From the IMG/VR virus record IMGVR_UViG_3300024265_000201, positions 1 through 24,084 of that record: a stretch of DNA of 24,084 nt. One strand, given 5' to 3'. The DNA is from a virus. Below, piece after piece: positions 11,940-19,091 of this stretch. Numbering within the stretch: the first letter of the stretch is position 1; each line of letters opens with the position of its first letter. A program made the position numbers and the translations under genes. The notes beneath the pieces were generated by a model that was not told the origin of the DNA, made no database searches, and saw only the letters and a program-made list of their open reading frames with translations.

Positions 11940-13532
11940 TCATACAGCAACACCACCACCTATAGTAATGTAATCCTCATCACTTTGATCATCCTCAAAG
12001 AGATGCACAGTACATGCTTGTACCATATAACGTATTGTATCTGCTCCATGCGCCCACTGATTACGTTTTGGTTCATCTCTCCATACTTCTAATAAATGGT
12101 TCCAGGTTTTTGTATAATTGAGGCAGCACTGTTCCAAATACTCACACTCTTCTGCTATCCAGATATTTTGAAACTCTTGGCGAACCTCTTCTATACCATG
12201 ATGTTTACTAAGCTTCTCTAAAATAGTAGTATTATATACTCCGAGATCATTCAGTATCTCTTCCCGCGTCTTATTATCCTGTGTTAGGTCAGTGACTCCC
12301 ATATCATGTGGCAGATACCAATGACTTATATTCCATGTTTTCTCTTCCGCTATCTCTTTCACATAGTTTACATAATGCCCAAGCCATTCACCAGTATTGT
12401 AATATTCCGCAAGTATCCTACATTGTCTCTTCCACACTTGAAAAAAGCACAGGACCATATAATCTGAGCGACCTGCATCTAGAGTCACATAGACATCCAG
12501 ATTGCGATCATATAACTCATCATAGGTTCGACGTTGACCTCGGCGCACTATCATCTCCAGATACCGTTTCGCCCAATATGTGCCGTCCTGCGCTGCTGTA
12601 AAGGCTTCCTCAGCTGTTGCTGGATATTCCTGGTGTATATCTCCTTCGAGTTCTCGGTGCTGGGCTATCCAGAAATTACGCTGTTCAGGCGTTATGACTA
12701 TATTCATGCTTTCTTCGAGTCGTTTAAAGTAATCGAGCTCTTCGTCGGCAGGATATTGCTGCTCGAACTCTACACAGTCAGGATCATCAAGCCACGACAA
12801 AAATACAGGCAGGAAGTCTTTACCTGCTAGCCGTCCCGCGGCATATTGTTTAGTTGAAGAGTCCCACATGTATTTGAACATGTTGACACCCTCAGCAGTT
12901 GACTCAATAATACCTGTATTACCAGGTGCTAGTGCTTGTAGAGTTCCGGTCTTCGTCTCTTTAGCTCTTTCAGGATACTTGTTGGCTATTTTGCCAAGTT
13001 CGCTAATGTGGAGCCGCTGGAGGGTCGAAGACCGGAAACTTGTGCGTATGAACATTGTGGAGTTATTGGATAGCGTGAACTCCTGGGAGTTGTTCTTGAC
13101 TATCTTCAGATTAAAGAAGTCCTTAACCCATGGTTCTAGAGTGTTCCAGGTATGTTTTAAACGTTCCAGGAGTGTTCCAGATTCATCTTTACCTTGTGCC
13201 ATGAGACCACAATTGTAATTAGCTAAGGTAATCAGGTCGTCAAAGTAGGAGATTAGCCAGAATGTGCTGATTCCTTGCTGTCTAGACTTAAGAATGATCA
13301 GTCTAGGATGCTCTAGACTCTTCGCATATACCCTAAATTGAGCTCTATTCAGTCTAAATGGTATAGGTTCACCTACCTTATCAATGATATTGTAGAGATT
13401 ATTGAGTCTCCATAGCTTAGAAGGTAGATATTTAGTGACTAATTCGGTATAATCAGTTGGTTTTGTTACCAAAAGATCATAGAGCTCTGTATCGTTAGGA
13501 TATAGAGTATAGAATTGCTCTTTGGAGATCAA
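11940..13532 (-). CDS. terL: Terminase large subunit
   Basis: 530 residues; the packaging motor and headful or end nuclease. ATPase: Walker A KSRQQGIST at 82-90, Walker B-type LHISEL at 174-179 (Ser-Glu instead of Asp-Glu, known in some terminases), coupling motif STAEG at 211-215. Nuclease (RNase H fold): first acidic residue D352 in LDAGRSD, second D410 in YLPHDMG, third D498 in WAHGADTIRYM. It starts with TTG at 13530-13532, overlapping the small subunit stop in TTGA; there is no in-frame ATG upstream before a stop and the RBS is poor, so translation is likely coupled to the small subunit. Length is normal for the family. It is transcribed away from the capsid genes. Confidence 0.95.
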   Translation of the reverse strand: MISKEQFYTLYPNDTELYDLLVTKPTDYTELVTKYLPSKLWRLNNLYNIIDKVGEPIPFRLNRAQFRVYAKSLEHPRLIILKSRQQGISTFWLISYFDDLITLANYNCGLMAQGKDESGTLLERLKHTWNTLEPWVKDFFNLKIVKNNSQEFTLSNNSTMFIRTSFRSSTLQRLHISELGKIANKYPERAKETKTGTLQALAPGNTGIIESTAEGVNMFKYMWDSSTKQYAAGRLAGKDFLPVFLSWLDDPDCVEFEQQYPADEELDYFKRLEESMNIVITPEQRNFWIAQHRELEGDIHQEYPATAEEAFTAAQDGTYWAKRYLEMIVRRGQRRTYDELYDRNLDVYVTLDAGRSDYMVLCFFQVWKRQCRILAEYYNTGEWLGHYVNYVKEIAEEKTWNISHWYLPHDMGVTDLTQDNKTREEILNDLGVYNTTILEKLSKHHGIEEVRQEFQNIWIAEECEYLEQCCLNYTKTWNHLLEVWRDEPKRNQWAHGADTIRYMVQACTVHLFEDDQSDEDYITIGGGVAV

Positions 13533-14026
13533 TGTTTTAGGTGCTGTTCAAATGATGTAGCAGGTAAATTGGTAGTTGTGTTTATTTCACGCCCAAAGAA
13601 AGCATTTTGGAGTTCACACAGCGCTCTAGCTAATTGTAATATGGTATCTGAGTTATTAGCAGTAAGTGCAGCTGATGTTATTTTATTTGCTATAGTACTA
13701 GCAGTTGCTTGGAACTCCTGATTAAGTAATTTACCTCCTTCTATACCATTAGTTAAGGTTTGAACTTCTGTATTAACTAATTCGCCTATACCAAATGCTT
13801 CAATTGCTGGTATTAGCTGTTTTTCTACACTTTGCAATAAAATTTCTAGTGCAGCTTTGTCTAATTTGAATAATTCGAGGATTTTATTCCTTTCTACTGC
13901 TGCGTGAAGCTCTTTTCTTAGTTTTAATGCTGAAGCATAAGTTATACCTGTTAGTTCAGCTGCTTCGGCTGGTTTCTTTCCATTTTGTAAATGGGCTAGA
14001 GCAAGTAGTCTTGATTGTTCATCCAT
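13529..14026 (-). CDS. terS: Terminase small subunit
   Basis: 165 residues from the ATG at 14026; a TTG six codons earlier is less likely. It should recognise phage DNA and load the large subunit. The N-terminal KPAEAAELTGITYASALKLRKEL (about 18-40) is a helix-turn-helix; the rest is a long helical region (KLDKAALEILLQSVEKQLIPAIEAF, then QATASTIANKITSAALTANN) fit for oligomerisation, with a short C-terminal tail that could contact the large subunit. It overlaps the preceding small gene by 8 bases and the terL start by 4. The call rests on domain order and neighbour identity. Confidence 0.75.
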   Translation of the reverse strand: MDEQSRLLALAHLQNGKKPAEAAELTGITYASALKLRKELHAAVERNKILELFKLDKAALEILLQSVEKQLIPAIEAFGIGELVNTEVQTLTNGIEGGKLLNQEFQATASTIANKITSAALTANNSDTILQLARALCELQNAFFGREINTTTNLPATSFEQHLKH

Positions 14027-14189
14027 GGACTTGCTTCTCTTCAACTAATTTAGCATAGTTTTTAAGCGCTTCTATTACTACCCAGCTAAAGTTAGCTCTA
14101 CCTTGTTTACGCTCATTTATCTTAAGACTTTCTACAAACAAAGTATCTGCTTCAGTCTTAGTTGAAAAGCTATGTGATTTCGCTGGCAT
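14019..14189 (-). CDS. 56-aa ribbon-helix-helix-like protein upstream of terminase
   Basis: The first gene after the minus-strand promoter of the dyad, with GAGGTGA 5 bases before the ATG, so it should be well translated. After a basic start (MPAKSHSFSTKTEADTLFVES) it has two helices separated by a GRANFS turn, ending in VVIEALKNYAKLVEEK, the typical second helix of MetJ/Arc (RHH) proteins. If so, it may bind the nearby dyad and regulate the divergent promoters; that link is inference. It overlaps the small terminase gene by 8 bases. It could instead be a terminase accessory factor. Confidence 0.6.
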   Translation of the reverse strand: MPAKSHSFSTKTEADTLFVESLKINERKQGRANFSWVVIEALKNYAKLVEEKQVHG

Positions 14190-14201
14190 CAGATCACCTC
14201 G

Positions 14202-14277
14202 TTTAACTAAAAATAAGATTATTATTTTTAATTATAACGTGTTATAATAAGCGTGTACAATGTTATTTTTAGTTAAA
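14202..14277. promoter_or_regulatory. Dyad with nested divergent promoters for terminase and capsid operons
   Basis: The whole segment is symmetric about 14239/14240. Outer arms 14202-14216 and 14263-14277 are perfect 15-bp inverted repeats; inner ATTATAAC (14231-14238) and GTTATAAT (14241-14248) are the two -10 regions face to face. Minus promoter: -35 TGTACA (14254-14259), 17-base spacer, -10 TATAAT (14231-14236). Plus promoter: -10 TATAAT (14243-14248) with TGT extension and a poor -35, TATTAT (14220-14225). Each spacer contains the other's -10, so two polymerases cannot sit there together. Confidence 0.75.
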
Positions 14278-14300
14278 CATATTCCCAATTAGGAGTGGAC

Positions 14301-15005
14301 ATGAGCGAGTTTAAAGATAAAGTAAATGAGTTAGTTGGTAAAATGGAACAAGATGATAAAGGTAGGTGGCAACTACCTGAGGATGCTGTTGAAGGTATCG
14401 ATGAAGCTACATTATATGCGGTTACAGCAGAACGACGTTACCGAGATACTCAAGGAGCTTATACTAAGTCACGACAGGAGATAAAGAGACAAGAAGCTAT
14501 AGCTACTGGTTTTCAAGAAAAACTCTTAGAATCTAAGATTACTCTCACAAAAGAGCAAAGATTTGAATTGAATGAGCTTAAGAAGACTAATCCTGATGCA
14601 TGGCGTGTAAAACTCAATGAATACGAAGAAGCTGGTAGAACTCAATTAAATAGTGAACTCGATGAAATTCGTACAGATAGTGCTAATAAGGGTGAACTTG
14701 AAGTTCGTAAAGAACAAATGGCTGCTTGGTCTGAAAGCACAGGTATTGAATTAACAGATGAAATTGTAGCTAGTGAGCTTCCACCTAGGTTTATGAAGGA
14801 TCTTGAAAAGGGTAAGATTACTTTTGAAGAGTTTCTTGATAAAGCAGGTACTTTTCTTAAAGCTGAAAAAGTCATTCAAGGTTCAGGTGAGAGTACAGAT
14901 GATGATACTATGCATCTTGGACAAGTAGCTGGTGGAAAAGATCCATCTAAACAAGCACAGGAAGGTGATTTTGTTGAATCTTATGAAAAGGATACTCTTT
15001 TCTAA
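14301..15005 (+). CDS. Capsid scaffold protein
   Basis: 234 residues from the ATG at 14301, preceded by AGGAG; an in-frame GTG two codons earlier overlaps that RBS. Very charged, helical and coiled-coil-like throughout (RQEIKRQEAIATGFQEKLLESK, LNEYEEAGRTQLNSELDEI), without cysteines, ending in a flexible Gly/Asp-rich region (GSGESTDDDTMHLGQVAGGKD) and a short aromatic end. This composition, and its place before the major capsid gene, fits an internal scaffold that shapes the procapsid and leaves before DNA entry. No protease domain is seen. Function by context and composition. Confidence 0.7.
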   Translation: MSEFKDKVNELVGKMEQDDKGRWQLPEDAVEGIDEATLYAVTAERRYRDTQGAYTKSRQEIKRQEAIATGFQEKLLESKITLTKEQRFELNELKKTNPDAWRVKLNEYEEAGRTQLNSELDEIRTDSANKGELEVRKEQMAAWSESTGIELTDEIVASELPPRFMKDLEKGKITFEEFLDKAGTFLKAEKVIQGSGESTDDDTMHLGQVAGGKDPSKQAQEGDFVESYEKDTLF

Positions 15006-15190
15006 TGCATATATATTATAAACAAGCAGCAGTGCTTATTAAGAAAACAACTACTGAACTTAATAGGTTACTTTCTTGTGATGGTGAAGATATTAGTTAT
15101 TATGATTCTTCAATATTAGATGAACATATTAACAATTTAATTAACGCTAAAGTTTTAATGGCTTGTGCTAGTGAAGATAAAATTAATTAA
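15005..15190 (+). CDS. 61-aa protein, unknown function
   Basis: Starts one base inside the scaffold stop (TAATG), with AAGGA about 12 bases upstream. Helical and polar (MHIYYKQAAVLIKKTTTELNRL), with two cysteines. Between scaffold and major capsid it might be a small head component. The next promoter (-10 at 15211) follows the stop directly. Confidence 0.55.
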   Translation: MHIYYKQAAVLIKKTTTELNRLLSCDGEDISYYDSSILDEHINNLINAKVLMACASEDKIN

Positions 15191-15216
15191 TATTATTGAC
15201 CAAAATGTGGTATAAT
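15188..15216 (+). promoter_or_regulatory. Extended -10 promoter of the major capsid gene
   Basis: TGG-extended -10 TATAAT (15211-15216). The -35 at the 17-base distance is poor (TAATAT, 15188-15193); a TTGACC at 15196-15201 is too close to act as -35. The promoter would therefore depend on the extended -10 or an activator. Confidence 0.55.
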
Positions 15217-15222
15217 ATGTGT

Positions 15223-15340
15223 GTAGCAAAAGTATTCCTCAATCGAGCTACTTCCGCTATAGTGAGTAACATGATCGCTATACCGAAGGTACTCCGGCGA
15301 TCGTTGTTAGCAAAGAAACTTCTTTTAACTGCTAATGAGG
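15223..15340 (+). promoter_or_regulatory. Structured leader of the major capsid mRNA
   Basis: About 120 bases without a gene. GTAG near the predicted start can pair with CTAC at about 15250. A second, better stem runs from 15268 to 15308: AACA and GATCGC pair with GCGATC and TGTT, and a small inner stem TACC-GAA-GGTA closes it. The leader may protect or regulate the most abundant late mRNA. Confidence 0.5.
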
Positions 15341-15347
15341 ATAAATT

Positions 15348-16499
15348 ATGACTACAGGTGTAGTAGCCCTAACGTCGGATCTCAAACGCAAACGATGGAT
15401 ACGAGAAGGCATGATCCAAGCCGCCTCTAAGTCCTTCTGGTCTCCTTTGACTGGAAGTACGAAGGATGGTGTTGTGTATCAGGTTAACAACACATCCGCA
15501 AAGGAAGGTCACACAGTCGTTTTTGACTTCTCAGGTAATATCACTGGGAAGGCGAAGAAAGGCAAGGAAACTGCCTATGGCGAAGGTGAGGCTAAGCGTA
15601 AGTTCTCCGATAAGATTACTGTTGAACGCTATCGTATGGTAGTAGACAATGGTGATGAATTCGACGCTGTTGATATTGGTGATCTTCAGATCGACCAACA
15701 CAGCGATTCCCGTTCCAAACTCTCTGACTTATTCATTCGCTGGAAAGATCAAGCGCTCTTTGATGCAGCACAGGGACTTTTGGTAACTAATAATGGTGCT
15801 CAAGCTCCGTCACACACTATCGATTTGGGCACAGCGTTCACTTTCGATGTATTGACGGATATTGAAACAACCTTGAAAACTTCCAACGGTTTTACTACTG
15901 GTGGCGTAAGACGTCCTTTGGATGTCTATTCGACAGCAGATGGTGAACCTTGTTGGTTATTTGTTATTGATGCCGCAATGGCCGCACTACTTCGCAAAGA
16001 TACAGCTGGTTATCAGCTTATCATGGCACAGGGCGACGTTCGTGGTAATAATAACCGCAATATCAAAGGCGTAATCGGTAAGATTGGTTCCATGCTAATT
16101 GTTCAAGCTGAACAATTTTTCGGTGAAACTTCAGGAACTACTGCTGGATGGGGTCTGAACGATTCTGAAATTGAAATTTGTGGTTTACGTCAGTATGAGG
16201 GAGCTGATCCTCTTACTGCACTTTGGACTGGTCAGACTGGCTTTGACTATGCTGCAACTCTTTTGCATTCCCGTGGTCTTATCTTAGGCGCTGGAGCTCT
16301 GCAACTTGCATTTGGCAAGCACCCTGACTATCACTGGCAACCATCTGAGGATTTCGCCATTACTTCTGAATCAGCTTTAGAAGTTTGGATGGAAACTCAG
16401 AAATGCAATCTCGTCGCAGAGAATGATGTCTATAAACAGGCCAAAGTAGCAGGCATGGATTATGGTGTTGTTGTCGTCGATGTACAAATTGGTTCATAG
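15348..16499 (+). CDS. Major capsid protein, N4-gp56 family
   Basis: 383 residues; GAGGATAAATT before the ATG. Builds the icosahedral shell, expected HK97-like fold. Pattern of the N4-gp56-like capsid family: basic helical start (LKRKRWIREGMIQAASKSFWS), a strand with HTVVFDFSGNITGK, a loop with YGEGEAKRKFSDKITVERYRM, then IDQHSDSRSKLSDLFIRWKDQALFDAAQGLL, and further on RRPLDVYSTADGEPCWLFVIDAAMAALLRKD. Codon use is slightly more GC-rich than neighbours, as often seen in highly expressed genes. It follows scaffold and precedes a decoration-like protein, the usual order. No protease cleavage site is evident. Confidence 0.85.
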   Translation: MTTGVVALTSDLKRKRWIREGMIQAASKSFWSPLTGSTKDGVVYQVNNTSAKEGHTVVFDFSGNITGKAKKGKETAYGEGEAKRKFSDKITVERYRMVVDNGDEFDAVDIGDLQIDQHSDSRSKLSDLFIRWKDQALFDAAQGLLVTNNGAQAPSHTIDLGTAFTFDVLTDIETTLKTSNGFTTGGVRRPLDVYSTADGEPCWLFVIDAAMAALLRKDTAGYQLIMAQGDVRGNNNRNIKGVIGKIGSMLIVQAEQFFGETSGTTAGWGLNDSEIEICGLRQYEGADPLTALWTGQTGFDYAATLLHSRGLILGAGALQLAFGKHPDYHWQPSEDFAITSESALEVWMETQKCNLVAENDVYKQAKVAGMDYGVVVVDVQIGS

Positions 16500-16512
16500 G
16501 GAGGATTAGATA

Positions 16513-16947
16513 ATGGGTACAACTAATATCAGTCGTCTCGAAGGGCGACACAAAAAACGCGATGTTAATGTCTTCTTCGCTGAAATTGATTTTGATGAAA
16601 TCATTACAGCTGCTGAAATTTATCAGCTGTGTGTTCTTCCTCCAGAATCAGTGGTTCTCAGTGCAGTTGTTCTCCCAATCGTGCTCAATAATGCTGGTAC
16701 ATCAGCAACATTTGATCTCGGTGTTTTGGCTGGAGACGATCTCATTGATGGTGGCAATTTGTTGACAGCTGCAGGTACAGATATACCAAGTACTGCAGTA
16801 CCTCTCCATCTGCCTACAGGCGGAATATTAATCTGGACAGCCGCGACTTATGGTGGTACAGCTCCGACAGCTGGTAAGCTGTTTGTTTATGTCGAGTATC
16901 TCGAGTATAAGCAGTGTACGGGTGAACTGACAAACTTCGCAACGTAA
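16513..16947 (+). CDS. Probable capsid decoration or head-stabilising protein
   Basis: 144 residues; GGGAGG before the ATG, 13 bases after the major capsid stop. Starts with a basic stretch (RLEGRHKKRDVNVFFAEIDFDEI) then becomes beta-rich with hydrophobic strands (LPPESVVLSAVVLPIVLNNAGTSATFDLGVL, GGILIWTAATYGGTAPTAGKLFVYVEYLEY). Proteins of this size and make-up commonly follow N4-gp56-like capsid genes and are thought to sit on the head surface. Function by context, not by motif. It is the last gene before a terminator. Confidence 0.6.
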   Translation: MGTTNISRLEGRHKKRDVNVFFAEIDFDEIITAAEIYQLCVLPPESVVLSAVVLPIVLNNAGTSATFDLGVLAGDDLIDGGNLLTAAGTDIPSTAVPLHLPTGGILIWTAATYGGTAPTAGKLFVYVEYLEYKQCTGELTNFAT

Positions 16948-16965
16948 TTTCAATGTAAGGCTATG

Positions 16966-16996
16966 AGCCCACTTACTTCATTGTAGGTGGGCTTTT
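16966..16996 (+). terminator. Rho-independent terminator between capsid and tail genes
   Basis: AGCCCACTTAC pairs with GTAGGTGGGCT (11 bp with one G-T) around a TTCATT loop, followed by TTT. It lies 19 bases after the decoration gene. It should cut transcription so that head genes are made in excess over tail genes, with partial read-through. Confidence 0.8.
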
Positions 16997-17008
16997 GAGG
17001 ATCAAATC

Positions 17009-17077
17009 ATGGCTAAGAAAACTCCTACAAAGAAAGTTCCTGCAAAGAAAACTCCGTATCGTCGTAGAGGTCGTTAA
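17009..17077 (+). CDS. 22-aa polycationic peptide
   Basis: A complete micro-gene, GAGGATC 7 bases before its ATG. The peptide has a repeated lysine/proline pattern (TPTKKVPAKKTP) and ends in YRRRGR; roughly half of the residues are Lys or Arg and none is acidic. It resembles histone H1-like or protamine-like tails. The next gene starts 2 bases after its stop, and the terminator is just upstream. It may package or neutralise DNA, or be a head or connector component. Small size limits certainty, but RBS, spacing and composition support it. Confidence 0.6.
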   Translation: MAKKTPTKKVPAKKTPYRRRGR

Positions 17078-17079
17078 TT

Positions 17080-17916
17080 ATGCCTCGCATAGATGACATT
17101 TTTTTGCTTGTCAGAGATACTCTAAATGATCATGATAAGCAACGATGGCCAGATGACACTCTTATGCGAAACCTCAGGTTAGCTATAAAAGATATAGCTA
17201 TCCAGACTAATTTATTCAAAATGATTATCACCATTCCTTTGAAGAATGGTACGAGTATATTTAAGATGCCTGAGGGCATCTTAAATCTTTCTCATGTAAC
17301 ATACGACAGAGAAGATTTACCGTTACGCAGTAGCGGTTGGATGTCTGCTAATAGAGAAATAGACTGGCGAACTAAAGCAGTACTTTTACCTGATGGTGAG
17401 TTAGAATTTGCTGTTTACGATGAAGTTAAACGTAGAGAATTATCTACATATCCTAGAGCTTTTGGAGACTTCCAACAACCTTATTTTTCTGAACCTAATG
17501 AATTTGGTTTAGTAGGTGATCTTACTGTTCCTGCTGGTCTTTATGATCAGCTTTCACCTTATGGTGTTATTGCTGAACTTGTAGATTCAGATATGTCTGA
17601 TGATATACAGACTTCATATTATGGTGTTGTTACAGCTGTGGAAGAAGGTGAAGTACTTACTATTTATTATTCTAGATGTCCACCACTACCAGCTACAATG
17701 GCTGATGAATTTGAATTAGATGAGTGCTTTGATGCAGCACTTAAATTTTATATCTGTGGTACAGCTCTACGCAATGATTTAGATATTAACAATCGTACAA
17801 TGGCTAGTGAAGAATTTGCATTATATCAGCGAGATATAGATGCTATAATAGACCTTGCACATGTTGATTCAGTTGCCGCAGCTTGGTTTGAATCACATTA
17901 CAATTCAATGGGATAG
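17080..17916 (+). CDS. Head-tail connector / adaptor protein
   Basis: 278 residues. N-terminal helices IDDIFLLVRDTLNDHDKQRWPDDTLMRNLRLAIKDIAIQ (4-42) and the C-terminal region LPATMADEFELDECFDAALKFYICGTALRNDLDINNRTMASEEFALYQRDI follow the layout of phage adaptor proteins: a helical bundle in which an RW residue pair, a beta insert (about 80-210) and a final L-D-x3-A-L-x2-Y helix set attach to the portal underside. This matches DUF6682-like adaptors in my memory; I am confident of the type but not of the exact family. It begins the tail block, after the small basic peptide. Confidence 0.7.
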   Translation: MPRIDDIFLLVRDTLNDHDKQRWPDDTLMRNLRLAIKDIAIQTNLFKMIITIPLKNGTSIFKMPEGILNLSHVTYDREDLPLRSSGWMSANREIDWRTKAVLLPDGELEFAVYDEVKRRELSTYPRAFGDFQQPYFSEPNEFGLVGDLTVPAGLYDQLSPYGVIAELVDSDMSDDIQTSYYGVVTAVEEGEVLTIYYSRCPPLPATMADEFELDECFDAALKFYICGTALRNDLDINNRTMASEEFALYQRDIDAIIDLAHVDSVAAAWFESHYNSMG

Positions 17917-17918
17917 TT

Positions 17919-18413
17919 ATGACTCAACGAACACTTAATCGCTCACTTATAATCCATAAAGATTTAGCTCTTGGTCCTGGTACAGCAGTTCAAGTACGTG
18001 GTACTAATACATCTACTGAACAGAAAATAGAATTAACTTTTATTTTCCGTACGATAGATGAAATTCGTAACTTAGATTTTGCTCTTTATACTCGCGTTTA
18101 TTTGCATACACTTGGTCCACCTGTAGAATATTACTTTAATTCTGCAAGTGCTGTTGCTGATAACGCAAAAGAAATTTTAGCTCCAGTTCCAGCTGTGGCA
18201 CTTGGTCGTTGGCTTAAGATTGGTCCTGCAGCACCTAATTACGTTACTGCTGATTTTACAGATTTATCGCATGCTGTTAATACTACGCAAGCTAAACAAG
18301 CTGGTTATATGGTTTGGAGCAGCACTTTAAATAAGCCCTTATGGGCAGTTGGATCAGTAGATAGTGATAATTGGGTTGATGCAACAGGTGCAACAGTGCA
18401 TACACCAATCTAA
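17919..18413 (+). CDS. Tail-associated protein, copy 1 of a tandem pair
   Basis: 164 residues. The first 90 residues are homologous to those of the next gene (LNRSLIIHKDLALGPGTAVQVRG, and FIFRTIDEIRNLDFALYTRVYLHT versus FRNANEIKALDYNRYTHVAIHT). This copy is shorter and ends with a polar domain (AGYMVWSSTLNKPLWAVGS). It begins 2 bases after the connector stop and overlaps the next start by one base. The shared N-terminus is probably an anchoring domain to the tail or capsid, and the differing C-termini the exposed parts. Function by context. Confidence 0.6.
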   Translation: MTQRTLNRSLIIHKDLALGPGTAVQVRGTNTSTEQKIELTFIFRTIDEIRNLDFALYTRVYLHTLGPPVEYYFNSASAVADNAKEILAPVPAVALGRWLKIGPAAPNYVTADFTDLSHAVNTTQAKQAGYMVWSSTLNKPLWAVGSVDSDNWVDATGATVHTPI

Positions 18414-19090
18414 TGAGTAGAATACTTCACAGACAATTAATAGGGCACGAAGATCTTGCTTTAGGTTTTGGTAAAGTTATTCAAGAACGTGGTCCTGAAA
18501 CACTTAATTTTCAACAGATTGAGTTAGAGTGGATATTTCGTAATGCTAATGAAATTAAAGCTCTTGATTATAATCGATACACACATGTTGCGATACATAC
18601 TATACCTGAAGGTCCTGTTATTCAGTATTATTATGATCCAAGCTCAATGGCTGTTCCTGATGATGCTACTGTAATAAAACCTAATTCTGTAACACTAGCA
18701 CAAAGTGGTAGATATATAATAACAGGAGCATTAGATACTATCATAGCTTCAGCATCAGATGAATTTACACCAATTGTAATAGGAGGTCCAAAAACTACTT
18801 TTAGATCTCCATATCCAATGAGTATAGTTTATGTAAGAATTAGTTTAACTACAGCTCCAACAGGAGCTGCTTTTATTGTTGATGTTACAATGAATGGTAC
18901 TAGTTTATTTAGCACACTTCTTCAAATTGATGCAAATATGAAAAGTTCTGTGGGTTCAGCAATACCTGCAGTACTGAGTACTACACTTATACCAGATGAT
19001 GCAGAGTATTTAGTCTATGTAACACAAATTGGTTCTAGTGTAGCAGGTTCAGGATTAAAAGTAGCTGTAACAGGTAGAAAAGCAGGCTAA
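18413..19090 (+). CDS. Tail-associated protein, copy 2 of a tandem pair, with beta-sandwich end
   Basis: 225 residues, starting at TAATG. The N-terminus matches copy 1; the C-terminal 120 residues are strand-rich (SIVYVRISLTTAPTGAAFIVDVTMNGTSLF, VLSTTLIPDDAEYLVYVTQIGSS, GLKVAVTGRKAG), a pattern typical of jelly-roll or receptor-binding-like domains. That layout, a shared anchor with a variable beta end, suggests an adhesin or appendage part. There is no enzymatic motif. Confidence 0.6.
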   Translation: MSRILHRQLIGHEDLALGFGKVIQERGPETLNFQQIELEWIFRNANEIKALDYNRYTHVAIHTIPEGPVIQYYYDPSSMAVPDDATVIKPNSVTLAQSGRYIITGALDTIIASASDEFTPIVIGGPKTTFRSPYPMSIVYVRISLTTAPTGAAFIVDVTMNGTSLFSTLLQIDANMKSSVGSAIPAVLSTTLIPDDAEYLVYVTQIGSSVAGSGLKVAVTGRKAG

Positions 19091-19091
19091 T

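Noticed and set aside
12308-13218. Several plus-strand open frames across the large terminase gene
   Set aside because: Opposite-strand shadows of a gene with all terminase motifs; no RBS or promoter.
15196-15216. TTGACC as consensus -35 of the capsid promoter
   Set aside because: Only 9 bases from the -10, too short for sigma70 recognition.
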